From Helicobacter typhlonius (GTDB lineage: Bacteria; Campylobacterota; Campylobacteria; Campylobacterales; Helicobacteraceae), in assembly GCF_001460635.1 (NCBI RefSeq), contig NZ_LN907858.1, forward strand, positions 1,364,001 to 1,428,000: DNA of 64,000 bases, in the 5' to 3' direction. Positions 1-8,152 of the stretch are shown piece after piece. Position 1 is the first letter of the stretch. Every line of letters starts with the position of its first letter. The translations under genes were made by a program, and so were the position numbers. Below the pieces are notes generated by a model that was not told where the DNA came from, ran no database searches, and was given only the letters and a program-made list of their open reading frames with translations.

Positions 1-1
1 A

Positions 2-1357
2 GACCATTTAGAATATCTCAAAGATCGTTTTACGCATATTGATTTACTTTATAAAATCAGCGCGTTGAAATTTTCACAAAAGATTCACACACCTTCACTT
101 TCTCGGGCAAATCATCGCTTAAAACTTTTGGAGGAGAGTATAGAAGCGCGTTTAAAACTCACACACAAGGATATAGGTATCCTTAAACTCATCAAGGATT
201 ATCATTTAGACAAGAAAGAACAAATCATTTTTTTTGCCCTGCTTAAGGAAGAGTATTCGGGCGGTGATGAGAGTCTGCGCGATATGAACACACTTTTGGA
301 GCTTGTAAGCCTTGATGAGTATGATAAAATTAAAAATCGCTCTCTGCTTGATGAAAATGCCACGCTCGTGCAAAAAGGCTTAATCGATTATGATGAGTTG
401 CTTAGCCCATTTGGTGGCATATCGCGCCATTTCTTTATCCCAGAGGACATCTTGCAGGGCATTATCCACCCAAATAAAAAGAAAAAGCGCGTAAAGCTCA
501 ATCTCCCCTCGCTCATCAAGGAACAGGAGATTTTCGAACTCTTAGAGCCAAAATATGATTTAAAAGATATTGTGCTTGATAAGAATGCAAAAGAAATAGT
601 TGAAAATCTCCTTGCGCAGGCAAACAGCGAAGTATCGCATTTACTTAAGCTTTGGGGGATAAGGGATAAGAAAAAGGGCATTAGCGCGAAGATTCTACTT
701 TATGGTGCACCCGGCACAGGCAAAACAATCACAGCCCTAGCCCTTGCCAAGAGCCTAAAGAAGCAGATTCTAAGCTTTGACTGCTCCAAGATTCTATCGA
801 TGTATGTAGGGGAATCCGAAAAAAATGTGCGCAAAATCTTTGATAGTTACCAAGAAATTTGTAAAAAAATTAAAAATGAGCCTATTTTACTCCTTGATGA
901 AGCCGACCAATTCCTTAGCACACGCGGAAGTGTCGCACACAGCGCAGACAAAATGCACAACCAAATGCAAAATATTTTTTTAGAGCAAATTGAGCGATTT
1001 GATGGAATCTTAATTGCCACGACAAACTTACTTGAAAATGTCGATGGCGCATTTTCAAGACGTTTTGAATACAAAATTCCTTTTAAGCGACCAAACAAGA
1101 TTCAAAGAGAGGAGCTATGGCTTAAGCATCTCCCCAAAAACGCGCCTTTTGGCTCATCTACGCGGGAGGAGTTTGCTTATATTCTAAGTGAGTATGACTT
1201 AAGCGGGGGGCAAATCGCACTCATAGTAAAAAATACTGCCTACAAAGTCGCCACAAAAGTGCAACCCATCTTTGCTCAAGAGGATTTTATCACTCAAATC
1301 AAAGCCGAGCTAAGCGGAAATTTTGATGGCACTAAGAGTATGGGTTTTGGGCGGTAA
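2..1357 (+). CDS. AAA-family ATPase, 5' end outside the window
   Basis: The reading frame is open from base 2, so the gene is cut by the window edge; the TTG at 65 is only the first in-frame candidate start and is probably internal. Counting from that TTG, the AAA module has Walker A GAPGTGKT at about residues 214-221, Walker B LLLDEAD near 274-281, a sensor-1 ATTN and an SRRF arginine-finger region. The part before it is charged, helical-looking and has no motif I recognise. The domain pattern resembles single-AAA-domain remodelling ATPases of the YjoB/FtsH-like type, without a visible membrane segment or protease site. The 3' end overlaps convergently with the small minus-strand gene ending at 1294. 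The ATPase call is secure; the substrate is unknown. Confidence 0.85.
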   Translation, partial: DHLEYLKDRFTHIDLLYKISALKFSQKIHTPSLSRANHRLKLLEESIEARLKLTHKDIGILKLIKDYHLDKKEQIIFFALLKEEYSGGDESLRDMNTLLELVSLDEYDKIKNRSLLDENATLVQKGLIDYDELLSPFGGISRHFFIPEDILQGIIHPNKKKKRVKLNLPSLIKEQEIFELLEPKYDLKDIVLDKNAKEIVENLLAQANSEVSHLLKLWGIRDKKKGISAKILLYGAPGTGKTITALALAKSLKKQILSFDCSKILSMYVGESEKNVRKIFDSYQEICKKIKNEPILLLDEADQFLSTRGSVAHSADKMHNQMQNIFLEQIERFDGILIATTNLLENVDGAFSRRFEYKIPFKRPNKIQREELWLKHLPKNAPFGSSTREEFAYILSEYDLSGGQIALIVKNTAYKVATKVQPIFAQEDFITQIKAELSGNFDGTKSMGFGR

Positions 1358-1641
1358 GATTCTAAGAATCTATAAGATAAAAATCCTTTAGGAAGCCCTA
1401 AAATCCCTGTTACAAATATTCTATTTTCTTTTTCTTGTAAGGATAGGGGGGCAACGATATATCTCGCCCTTTTCTCTAATGGAATCCCATAATTTAGGAT
1501 ACTTGCCTCATCGCATATTATGGTAGAGTTTAGAAGCTGGGTCATAATCAAATCGCTCATTAATAAGCGCGGAGCGAGGATAAACTCCCGCACAGAATCT
1601 TCTTTAAAATCTTTATTTGCTAAACTTGAAAAATCATTCAT
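1294..1641 (-). CDS. Small protein of unknown function downstream of cadA
   Basis: This encodes 115 residues. Its ATG overlaps the stop of the P-type ATPase gene by four bases (ATGA at 1638-1641), the usual sign of translational coupling, which is the main reason to believe it is real. I recognise no domain, signal peptide or membrane segment. The protein is mixed hydrophobic and charged and has no cysteines suggestive of metal binding except one near residue 43. Its last 64 bases run antisense into the end of the AAA ATPase gene. It may be a small partner of the metal pump, or unrelated; no function is claimed. Confidence 0.55.
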   Translation of the reverse strand: MNDFSSLANKDFKEDSVREFILAPRLLMSDLIMTQLLNSTIICDEASILNYGIPLEKRARYIVAPLSLQEKENRIFVTGILGLPKGFLSYRFLESYRPKPILLVPSKFPLSSALI

Positions 1642-3566
1642 CGTGTTTTTGGTGGGCGCATAGCATTAAGCAGCGCAAGGAGTGCTATTCCCACATCGCC
1701 AAACACCGCAAGCCACATATTTGCAATACCCATTATGCCTAGAATAATCAGCACGAGCTTACTTCCAAGCGCAAAAATAATATTTTGCCAAGTGAGTTTG
1801 CGTGTATGAAAGGCAATGCGCAAAGCCGATACAATGCCCCGTAGCGAGTGATGTTGCAAGATAATATCAGCACTCTCTTTACTAATATCATTGCCATTCT
1901 CGCCGGTGTTGATACTTATCCCCACATCGCTACGACTAAGCACGATAGAATCATTAATGCCATCGCCCACAAAGGCAGTTTTGCCCTCCCACTGCGCCAT
2001 AAGATTAAGGAGCATTTGCTCCTTTTGTGCGGGGAGCAAATGCCCATACGCATAGCCTATGCCTAGCTCTTTTGCCACACAATCCACGCTGTGCTGATTA
2101 TCGCCACTTAAAATCGCAAAATGCTCTATGCCATATTTTTTGAGACTTTGCAAATCCTCCTTGACATTCTCTTTAAGCGTATCGCCAATGAGAATATACC
2201 CCGCATGCACGCCATTATGCGCGACATAGACAATCGTATTTGCGCTTTGCTGCGTCTCAAACCCAATGTGCCTTTCTTGCAATAATATAGCATTACCAAC
2301 AAGAATCTCCCCCCTGTCGCACACTACCACCACGCCTTTGCCACTGATTTCCTCATAAGATTCAATATGAGTTTGTATATGTATATGATTTTTGATACAA
2401 GTTGCGATAGGGTGATTTGAATTTTGCTCCGCAATTGCGGCAAGTTCTAAAAGCAAAGATTCTGTATAATCCTTGCTTGGCGAGATATGTAAAATTTCAA
2501 AGCTCCCTTTTGTAAGTGTGCCTGTTTTATCAAAAACGATATTTTTTACCTTGCAAAGTGTCTCGAGGTAAATCGCCCCCTTACACAACACACCCTCCCT
2601 ACTTGCGCGACCAAGCCCTACAAAGTATCCTAGAGGCACAGCCAAAACGAGTGCGCAAGGACAACTTACCATCATCACCACGAGTGCGCGATAAATCCAC
2701 TCGTGCCACTCGCCATTAAAAAGCGGCGGGATAATCCCAACGCATATAGATATCGCAAAAATAATAGGTGTATAAACACTTGCAAAGGAAGTAATAATCT
2801 TTTGCGTTTTTGCCTTGTTTTTAGTCGCCTCCTGCGTGAGCTTGGCTATTTTTGCAATATGCGAGTTTGCAAAGGGCTTCTCCACACTCACTTCGAGCAA
2901 CGCACTCGTGTTTATACCCCCAGCCATAATAGAATCTCCCTCTTTCACGCTCACAGGCACACTCTCGCCATTAATTGAGCGCATATCAATGTAACTTTTA
3001 CCCTTGAGGATTACGCTATCGGTGGGAATTTTCTCGCCCACCTTGATGAGTGCCACATCGCCTACTTGCAACGCCTCCGGATGCAAGTCAATTAAAGTAT
3101 CATTCTCTTTTTTATGTGCAATATCGGGGATTACCTGCACCAGCGCGCTAATGGAGTTTTGAGACCTTTGCACAGCAAGAGATTCTAAATACTCTCCCAC
3201 GCGGAAAAAGAGTAGGACAGCCACCGCCTCGCTCACTTCACCGATGCACCACGCGGCGATTGTGGCAAAGAACATTAGAGTGTGCTCATCAAAGAAAACC
3301 TTGTTTTTGCAGTTATGCCAAAATGTGCTAAACATAGGCTTACCCGCACTTAGATAAATCAACGCAAGGACAATGATTATAATCTCATTAATAAAAGGGA
3401 CAAAATCAAAAAATGAACTATATAGAGCGACCATACACAGCCCATAAAGTGCGATTAAAAAAATGACAAAGTAAGGTTTTTCTACTTCTTCACTCTCACA
3501 ACTCACACAACCAAGAGGATTCAAATCTGCTTGGCTATGTGAGTGAATCTCTACATTTTTTTCCAT
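1638..3566 (-). CDS. cadA: Heavy-metal P1B-type ATPase (Zn/Cd/Co exporter, CadA type)
   Basis: A 642-residue inner-membrane pump that should use ATP to export divalent soft metals. Seen: the transmembrane metal site CPCALVLAVP near residue 300, the phosphorylation loop DKTGTLT near 345 and the hinge GDGIND near 532, plus paired N- and C-terminal hydrophobic segments. There is no classic N-terminal GMTCxxC domain. The first 30 residues instead carry two His and a CVSC pair, which could bind metal. The CPC motif with this layout matches the CadA proteins of Helicobacter, known for Cd/Zn/Co resistance and support of urease. ATG at 3566 is preceded by AAAAGG, and a TATAAT lies at 3595-3600. Cu versus Zn/Cd specificity is inferred. 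Confidence 0.93.
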   Translation of the reverse strand: MEKNVEIHSHSQADLNPLGCVSCESEEVEKPYFVIFLIALYGLCMVALYSSFFDFVPFINEIIIIVLALIYLSAGKPMFSTFWHNCKNKVFFDEHTLMFFATIAAWCIGEVSEAVAVLLFFRVGEYLESLAVQRSQNSISALVQVIPDIAHKKENDTLIDLHPEALQVGDVALIKVGEKIPTDSVILKGKSYIDMRSINGESVPVSVKEGDSIMAGGINTSALLEVSVEKPFANSHIAKIAKLTQEATKNKAKTQKIITSFASVYTPIIFAISICVGIIPPLFNGEWHEWIYRALVVMMVSCPCALVLAVPLGYFVGLGRASREGVLCKGAIYLETLCKVKNIVFDKTGTLTKGSFEILHISPSKDYTESLLLELAAIAEQNSNHPIATCIKNHIHIQTHIESYEEISGKGVVVVCDRGEILVGNAILLQERHIGFETQQSANTIVYVAHNGVHAGYILIGDTLKENVKEDLQSLKKYGIEHFAILSGDNQHSVDCVAKELGIGYAYGHLLPAQKEQMLLNLMAQWEGKTAFVGDGINDSIVLSRSDVGISINTGENGNDISKESADIILQHHSLRGIVSALRIAFHTRKLTWQNIIFALGSKLVLIILGIMGIANMWLAVFGDVGIALLALLNAMRPPKTR

Positions 3567-3594
3567 TCATAACCTTTTAGTGAAAATTTTTAAG

Positions 3595-3600
3595 ATTATA
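3595..3600 (-). promoter_or_regulatory. -10 element for the cadA-type gene
   Basis: On the minus strand the sequence reads TATGCTATAATC, a strong extended -10 element about 30 bases upstream of the cadA start. The divergent transporter gene has a near-identical ATGCTATAAT on the other strand, and the two promoters share a short A+T-rich spacer. Confidence 0.65.
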
Positions 3601-3704
3601 GCATACAAAAAGTAAATACTTATAGGGGGTATATGTATTATTTCATTATTTTAAAAATTTGCTCGTACTTTTGTGCAAGATTCACAAATATTATACGCTT
3701 ATGC

Positions 3705-3710
3705 TATAAT
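3705..3710 (+). promoter_or_regulatory. -10 element for the SLC13-type transporter gene
   Basis: TATAAT preceded by ATGC (extended -10) lies 31 bases upstream of the GTG start at 3741. No clear -35 is visible, as is usual for sigma-70 promoters in epsilonproteobacteria. Confidence 0.65.
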
Positions 3711-3740
3711 CTCTCAAAGCTTTGCACTTAAAGGAATCCT

Positions 3741-5378
3741 GTGCCACGAAAATCTGCCACAAAGCCACACATAGAATCCAACACGGATACGCAAAAACAA
3801 AAAAATGTGGCAAAAAAATCTCCCAAACAACACATTGAAAAAATAAAAGATTCTCAATCTACGCAAATGAAAGATTCTACTAGCCCTCTGTCCGCACCCA
3901 TAAGCACAAATACACCCGCAAACACGCGCAAGGCAACAAGGCATTATGCGCGTATAAAAAGGAGGGCAAAGGCGCACAGAATCTACACGAGATTTACACA
4001 CACGACAAAAAGGCAAGGGGTAAAAATCATTATCGGTATGTTTGTGGCACTTCTCTTTGGGATACTTGCAGCTATTTTATCGCATTTGTATCTCCAAGCT
4101 TCTTTTAAGGTTTCAGCCCTCCTTGGCATTATCGCCCTACTCGTTACTCTTTGGACAAACAAAGCCCTGCCTTTAGGCGTAGTATCGCTCTTGCCTATTA
4201 TCCTTTTCCCTAGTTTTGGCATTTTAGATACGCAAAGCGCGACCGCAAACTATGCAAACCCTATCATCTATCTATTCTTAGGTGGCTTTATGCTCGCCAC
4301 AGCGACAGAAAAAATCGGCTTACACAAAGTTATTGCAAAAAGATTCTTAAGCCTTTTCCCCAACACACCAAAAGGCATCATCTCCGCGCTTGGACTTGCT
4401 GCCTGCGTGCTTGGGACTGCACTTTCAAACTCCACCACTGCTATTTTACTCTTACCCATCGCGCTTTCTATCACGCAAGAATATGCCCTCAAAATGCGCT
4501 TTTTACTCGCAGTCGCCTTTGGCGCGAGCATTAGCGGGATTACCACACCCATTGGCTCACCGCCTAATCTTATTTTTCTAGGTTTCTTAGAAAAACTAGG
4601 CTTTGATGGCATTAGTTTTACAACTTGGATTTTTATGATGGCACCACTTACTTGCCTTATGCTCTATGCAATGATTTATATCCTTTCATACAAAAGCGGC
4701 GAATATCAGCTCGAAGTGAATGCTTTTAGTGATGTGCAAACTACTGCGGCACATAAAAGACTGCTCTTTTGTATAGTCGCGCTTTTACTTTTACTCTTTA
4801 TTAATTCCCCTATTAAACCCTTTTACAATGGGCTAGGGCTAAATGAAAATATAATTTTACTCGCCTTTGGGCTTTTGATGTTTGTGCCAAAAATCGGCTT
4901 TTTAGATTGGGACGATTCTAAATCTATCCCCTATGAGTTGATTTTTTTGTTTGGGGCAGGATTCTGTATCGCTACTGCTTTTTCACAATCCGAACTAGGC
5001 GGTATATTTGAAGACTACTTTAGACAATTTGAGAATCTACCTTTCATTGTATTCTTATTTATCGCGTGTGTATGCGCGATTATCGCCACAGGATTTTTAA
5101 GCACAACCGCGCTTATTGCGATTTTATTGCCTATCATCTACACAGCCACGCAGTCTTTCCTCAAAGGCAGCGAACCCACGATTACAATGCTTGCAATTAC
5201 AATATGTGCGAGTTTTTCATTTATGATTCCCATATCCACGCCGCCAAATGCCATTGTCTTTGCCAAAGGCAATATAAAAGCTTGGGATATGGTGCGCTTT
5301 GGCTTTTTACTTAGCGTGGTTGGTATCGTGCTTGTAACACTCTTTGCATTTGTGTATTGGCGTTGGTTTTTAGGATAG
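3741..5378 (+). CDS. SLC13/DASS-family anion (dicarboxylate/sulfate) symporter
   Basis: This 545-residue polytopic membrane protein starts at GTG after AAGGAA. Residues 1-92 are an unusual Lys/Thr/Ser-rich, strongly basic extension; the first transmembrane helix begins near residue 93. DASS signatures are visible: SNSTT near residue 229, TPIGSPPN near 270, STTALIAI near 454 and STPPNAIVFAKG near 499. These correspond to the repeated Ser-Asn-Thr substrate and sodium sites of the family. It probably imports a di- or tricarboxylate, or sulfate, driven by sodium; the exact substrate cannot be read from sequence. The long basic N-terminus is not typical of the family and may be cytoplasmic and disordered. 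The gene stands alone, divergent from cadA. Confidence 0.88.
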   Translation: MPRKSATKPHIESNTDTQKQKNVAKKSPKQHIEKIKDSQSTQMKDSTSPLSAPISTNTPANTRKATRHYARIKRRAKAHRIYTRFTHTTKRQGVKIIIGMFVALLFGILAAILSHLYLQASFKVSALLGIIALLVTLWTNKALPLGVVSLLPIILFPSFGILDTQSATANYANPIIYLFLGGFMLATATEKIGLHKVIAKRFLSLFPNTPKGIISALGLAACVLGTALSNSTTAILLLPIALSITQEYALKMRFLLAVAFGASISGITTPIGSPPNLIFLGFLEKLGFDGISFTTWIFMMAPLTCLMLYAMIYILSYKSGEYQLEVNAFSDVQTTAAHKRLLFCIVALLLLLFINSPIKPFYNGLGLNENIILLAFGLLMFVPKIGFLDWDDSKSIPYELIFLFGAGFCIATAFSQSELGGIFEDYFRQFENLPFIVFLFIACVCAIIATGFLSTTALIAILLPIIYTATQSFLKGSEPTITMLAITICASFSFMIPISTPPNAIVFAKGNIKAWDMVRFGFLLSVVGIVLVTLFAFVYWRWFLG

Positions 5379-5476
5379 TAATTCTTAAGATAAATATGCC
5401 AAAAATCGCGGAGTTTTGCTCATAAATCCCCTACGCGTACAAATTCATCATTTTGGGTGCGAAGCGGTCATATATT

Positions 5477-5917
5477 TTAATAGTCTCCCCCCCCCCCCTT
5501 AAATCTAGATTCAAAAATCGACTGCATACGCGTTAAGATGTTAAAGAAAATATCAATTTCTTGCTGTGTGCAACTTTTAAGTATTTCTTGGTCTATTTGT
5601 TTGATTGCACTCTTCATAAATGAAAGTGCCTTTTGTCCATTCTCTGTGAGTAAAAGGGAAATATCACGCCGATTGTTTGGCTGATTTTTGATACAAAAAC
5701 CCTTTTTAACGAGGGAATTTACCTCACGTGAAATGGTGGCTTTATTTTTATTGAGCTTTGTGGCGATTTGAGTAATACAGACTTGACTATCCTCTTCAAT
5801 GATAAACAAAATAACGCCCTGTTCGAAAGTGAGATTATACATTTTGAGATTATCAATGAAAAACATATGCATATATTTTTCTGTTTTACCAATTTGATAC
5901 CAAATAGAATGCTGCAC
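5477..5917 (-). CDS. MarR-family transcriptional regulator with a poly-G 3' end
   Basis: This protein of 146 residues has a central winged helix-turn-helix (about residues 45-100: TQIATKLNKNKATISREVNSL, then a wing containing NRRDISLLLT) and flanking dimerisation helices, as in MarR/SlyA proteins. The GTG start at 5917 follows AAGGGAAG. The last codons lie in a run of 12 G (minus strand), so the protein ends in KGGGGDY; gain or loss of one G would replace the tail by 12-18 other residues. An inverted repeat TCCCTTA/TAAGGGA overlaps its ribosome site and lies in the spacer shared with rnpB. Ligand and targets are unknown. Confidence 0.88.
   Translation of the reverse strand: MQHSIWYQIGKTEKYMHMFFIDNLKMYNLTFEQGVILFIIEEDSQVCITQIATKLNKNKATISREVNSLVKKGFCIKNQPNNRRDISLLLTENGQKALSFMKSAIKQIDQEILKSCTQQEIDIFFNILTRMQSIFESRFKGGGGDY
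5487..5498. repeat. Homopolymeric tract C12 (G12 on the coding strand of marR)
   Basis: Twelve consecutive C on the plus strand, inside the last codons of the MarR-type gene. Tracts of this length are slippage-prone in Helicobacter and Campylobacter. Confidence 0.95.
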
Positions 5918-5923
5918 TTTACT

Positions 5924-5945
5924 TCCCTTAAGCTAAACTAAGGGA
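5924..5945. promoter_or_regulatory. Inverted repeat upstream of the marR-type gene
   Basis: TCCCTTA and TAAGGGA arms (7 bp, perfect) are separated by 8 bases. The minus-strand arm nearest the gene contains its AAGGGA ribosome site. It could be an autoregulatory MarR operator or an mRNA hairpin hiding the ribosome site. It lies just upstream of the rnpB -10 element. Confidence 0.45.
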
Positions 5946-5964
5946 GTATTATATCAAAGTTTGT

Positions 5965-5970
5965 TATAAT
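5965..5970 (+). promoter_or_regulatory. -10 element of rnpB
   Basis: TATAAT preceded by TTGT, 8-12 bases before the predicted 5' end of the RNase P RNA. Confidence 0.7.
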
Positions 5971-5976
5971 TCTGCG

Positions 5977-6306
5977 CTTAGGTATAGTAGGTGGTTGCTT
6001 TTGCATATGCAAAAGAGGAAAGTCCGAGCTACAAAGACAGGATTCCATTTAACTAATGGCTAGGGTAACCTAAGGGAAAGTGCAACAGAAAATAACCGCT
6101 TTTGTGAAAATACAAAAGTAAGGGTGAAAAGGTGGGGTAAGAGCCTACCGATTGTGTAGTAATATGCAATGCTCTGCAAACCCAATTCGTAGCAAGAAGA
6201 GTATGGTTAAAGTCTTATATATAACTCTTCGCTTGAGATATGTTGCAAAACATATCCTAGATAAATAGCCACCCACGACAGAACTCGGCTTATCGCTATG
6301 CCTAAC
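5977..6306 (+). ncRNA. rnpB: RNase P RNA (M1 RNA)
   Basis: This is the catalytic RNA that trims the 5' leaders of tRNA precursors. The conserved 5' core GAGGAAAGTCCGAGCT (P4 and CR-I) begins near 6013, and the conserved 3' core GACAGAACTCGGCTTA begins near 6277. The ends pair as P1: TTAGGTATAG (5979-5988) with CTATGCCTAA (6296-6305). The total of about 330 nt fits a type A bacterial RNase P RNA. The exact ends are estimated from the P1 pairing and the upstream TATAAT. Confidence 0.95.
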
Positions 6307-6666
6307 ATCTTTGCCATTTTTGCATTTCTTTTTATTTTTGCCTTGCCTCAAAAATCTCGCTCCTTATTTCAAGGTGAGAATTGAAAATTTCAAAAAACAT
6401 AACTTCATTGCATAAAACCTCACTTTTAGCAATTCGCTCGTATTTTATAGGGAGCAAAATATACATTAGATTTGTGGCTTCCCCTGCATATAAAGTCAGC
6501 TTAAGACCTAATCTTCACTCTCCTCATTATTTGCGCCTATGCCCTTACAATTATTCTAGTGTAGCACACATACATCGATTAGATTAATTTTAATCACTCA
6601 TTGCAAAAGTAGCTTTTATTAAAAGCTTTTTAGTTTTGCAGATTCTATTTTGTGAAATTTTAGAAT
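6307..6666. other. Spacer between rnpB and a convergent MORN gene
   Basis: About 360 bases without a credible gene. The only open frame (6381-6587, plus) has no ribosome site and low-quality composition. A T-rich stretch follows rnpB, and a small hairpin lies at 6611-6627. Nothing else is recognised. Confidence 0.5.
6611..6627 (+). terminator. Possible terminator hairpin
   Basis: AGCTTTT-ATT-AAAAGCT followed by TTTTAGTTTT on the plus strand. The stem is A+T-rich and short, so the call is weak. It lies between two convergent transcription units. Confidence 0.35.
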
Positions 6667-7470
6667 CTAAAACTTCGCTTTGTTGCTTATCTCCATATCA
6701 TTGCTATATAGCACCTCACGCACAACCTTGCCATTGTCGTCAAACTCTTTAGCAGTGCCATTTTTCTTACCGCCCCTATACTCAAGAGTGTGCCACAGCC
6801 TACCTGCTGTATCATAGATTCTCATCTCACCCTCTTGTGCGCCATTTGCGAAATTCATCTCGCTTTTTAGTTTGCCACTTTTTACCTCAAAAATGCGACA
6901 TAGTCCGTGCAAAAGCCCATTTTTATAATACGCCTCATACACAAGCACACCCTCTTGGGAGAAAATTTGATACAAGCCCTCTTTTTTATTATCGATATAA
7001 AATGCTACTTGCGCTACACCACCCCCAAGATAATAGAGCGTTTCCTTGCCGTGCTTTATTTTCGTATCTGGCTTATATGTAATTATCGCTTCATAGGTGT
7101 GTCCATCCTCTTCCACCTCTTCTTTCCTCTGCTCTCCGTTAATGTTTTCAAGCATATTCTGCGTGTATTTGCTATCTGTATCGGCAGGTTTAGATGTTTT
7201 TTTTGTGCTAGATTCCAAAGCCTTTGTAGAATCTGGTGTTTTTTTATGCTCTTGTTTTTTAGATTCTATCAAAGACTTCTGTGTGTTTGCCTGTGAGGTT
7301 TTTTGCGGAGTATTTTGTAGATTTTTTTGCGGAGATTTTGTATTTTGTGATTTCGCACTTGTGTGTTGTGTAGGCTGTGCTGGTGGTGTTGGCTCTTGCT
7401 CTGCACACGCATAGAATCCACCCGCGCACACAGCCACTACGATGAGATATATCCATTTTAGCTTTTTCAC
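6667..7470 (-). CDS. Exported YwqK/MORN_2-repeat protein (probable lipoprotein)
   Basis: I place the start at GTG 7470, directly after GGGAGGAAGG, giving 267 residues and an N-terminus MKKLKWIYLIVV with a hydrophobic segment ending in YAC, a possible lipobox. An upstream ATG at 7506 would overlap the preceding gene. A Thr/Lys/Gln-rich linker of about 90 residues follows, then repeats of the type YYxNGLLHGLCRIFEVKSG and DDNGKVVREVLYSND, characteristic of the MORN_2 family often annotated as YwqK 'antitoxin'. The gene is in tandem with a paralogue ending 11 bases upstream. The role is unknown; a periplasmic or surface location is inferred from the signal. The 'antitoxin' label in databases should not be taken as evidence of function. 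Confidence 0.8.
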   Translation of the reverse strand: MKKLKWIYLIVVAVCAGGFYACAEQEPTPPAQPTQHTSAKSQNTKSPQKNLQNTPQKTSQANTQKSLIESKKQEHKKTPDSTKALESSTKKTSKPADTDSKYTQNMLENINGEQRKEEVEEDGHTYEAIITYKPDTKIKHGKETLYYLGGGVAQVAFYIDNKKEGLYQIFSQEGVLVYEAYYKNGLLHGLCRIFEVKSGKLKSEMNFANGAQEGEMRIYDTAGRLWHTLEYRGGKKNGTAKEFDDNGKVVREVLYSNDMEISNKAKF

Positions 7471-7481
7471 TTCCTTCCTCC

Positions 7482-8063
7482 CTAGTAGCACGCACTCCAA
7501 CGGCAATTTTTCTCCTCAATCACAACATTATTGGTATATTTTTTCATCGTTTGTTTTTTGCCCTCTTTATACAGGGTTTCATATGTGATATTGCCCTGCT
7601 TGTCAAATTCCTTTCTCACACCATTAAGTTTATCATCTTTATAGCTAAACTCTGCTTGCAACACGCCATTATCATAATACTTTTTTCCCTCGCCCTCGCG
7701 CTTATTGAAAGCATACTCTTGCTCGCTTTGAATCTTACCATCATTATAATATATCACGCGCTTCCCTACCTCAATACCCTCTGTGTAGGTGCGCCTCTCC
7801 TGCAATGCGCCATTAGCATAATATGAAAGCACCTCGCCATCATATTTGCCATTTTTGTAAAAAGCCTTAAACAGCAAAGTGCCATTTTGCGCGATTTTCA
7901 CCTGTCTGCCACATTTTGTAGTCGTGCCCTTGCAATAATGCGTCTTAATTGTCATAGGAGCGTTTTTATCGCCTGTGTAGGAGATTCTAAGGTCATACTC
8001 TGTATTTACCTCCGCGCTAAGCAATAAAGGAAATAGCACAAATAGTGCAATTTTACATCTCAT
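7482..8063 (-). CDS. Secreted YwqK/MORN_2-repeat protein
   Basis: This 193-residue protein has a clear signal peptide (MRCKIALFVLFPLLLSA). A domain with two Cys (near residues 44 and 51) follows, then four to five repeats of about 22 residues of the form YYxNGxLQxExxYxxxxxxGxxKxY, typical of MORN_2. It ends in a short Cys-containing tail (CRWSACY). The RBS is GGAGTGGG-like just before the ATG. It is followed 11 bases later by another repeat protein of the same family, so the two probably share a transcript. Expected in the periplasm or outer membrane; function unknown. Confidence 0.82.
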   Translation of the reverse strand: MRCKIALFVLFPLLLSAEVNTEYDLRISYTGDKNAPMTIKTHYCKGTTTKCGRQVKIAQNGTLLFKAFYKNGKYDGEVLSYYANGALQERRTYTEGIEVGKRVIYYNDGKIQSEQEYAFNKREGEGKKYYDNGVLQAEFSYKDDKLNGVRKEFDKQGNITYETLYKEGKKQTMKKYTNNVVIEEKNCRWSACY

Positions 8064-8152
8064 AGCCCACTCCTTTTTTAACTTTTTAAAATCCTAGATT
8101 TATTCTCTTGAAAATCTAATCTTATCTTATAAACTTAAAATCTGCCCTAAAT

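Noticed and set aside
6381-6587. Possible small gene after rnpB
   Set aside because: No ribosome site, no codon bias, and it lies in the terminator region of rnpB.
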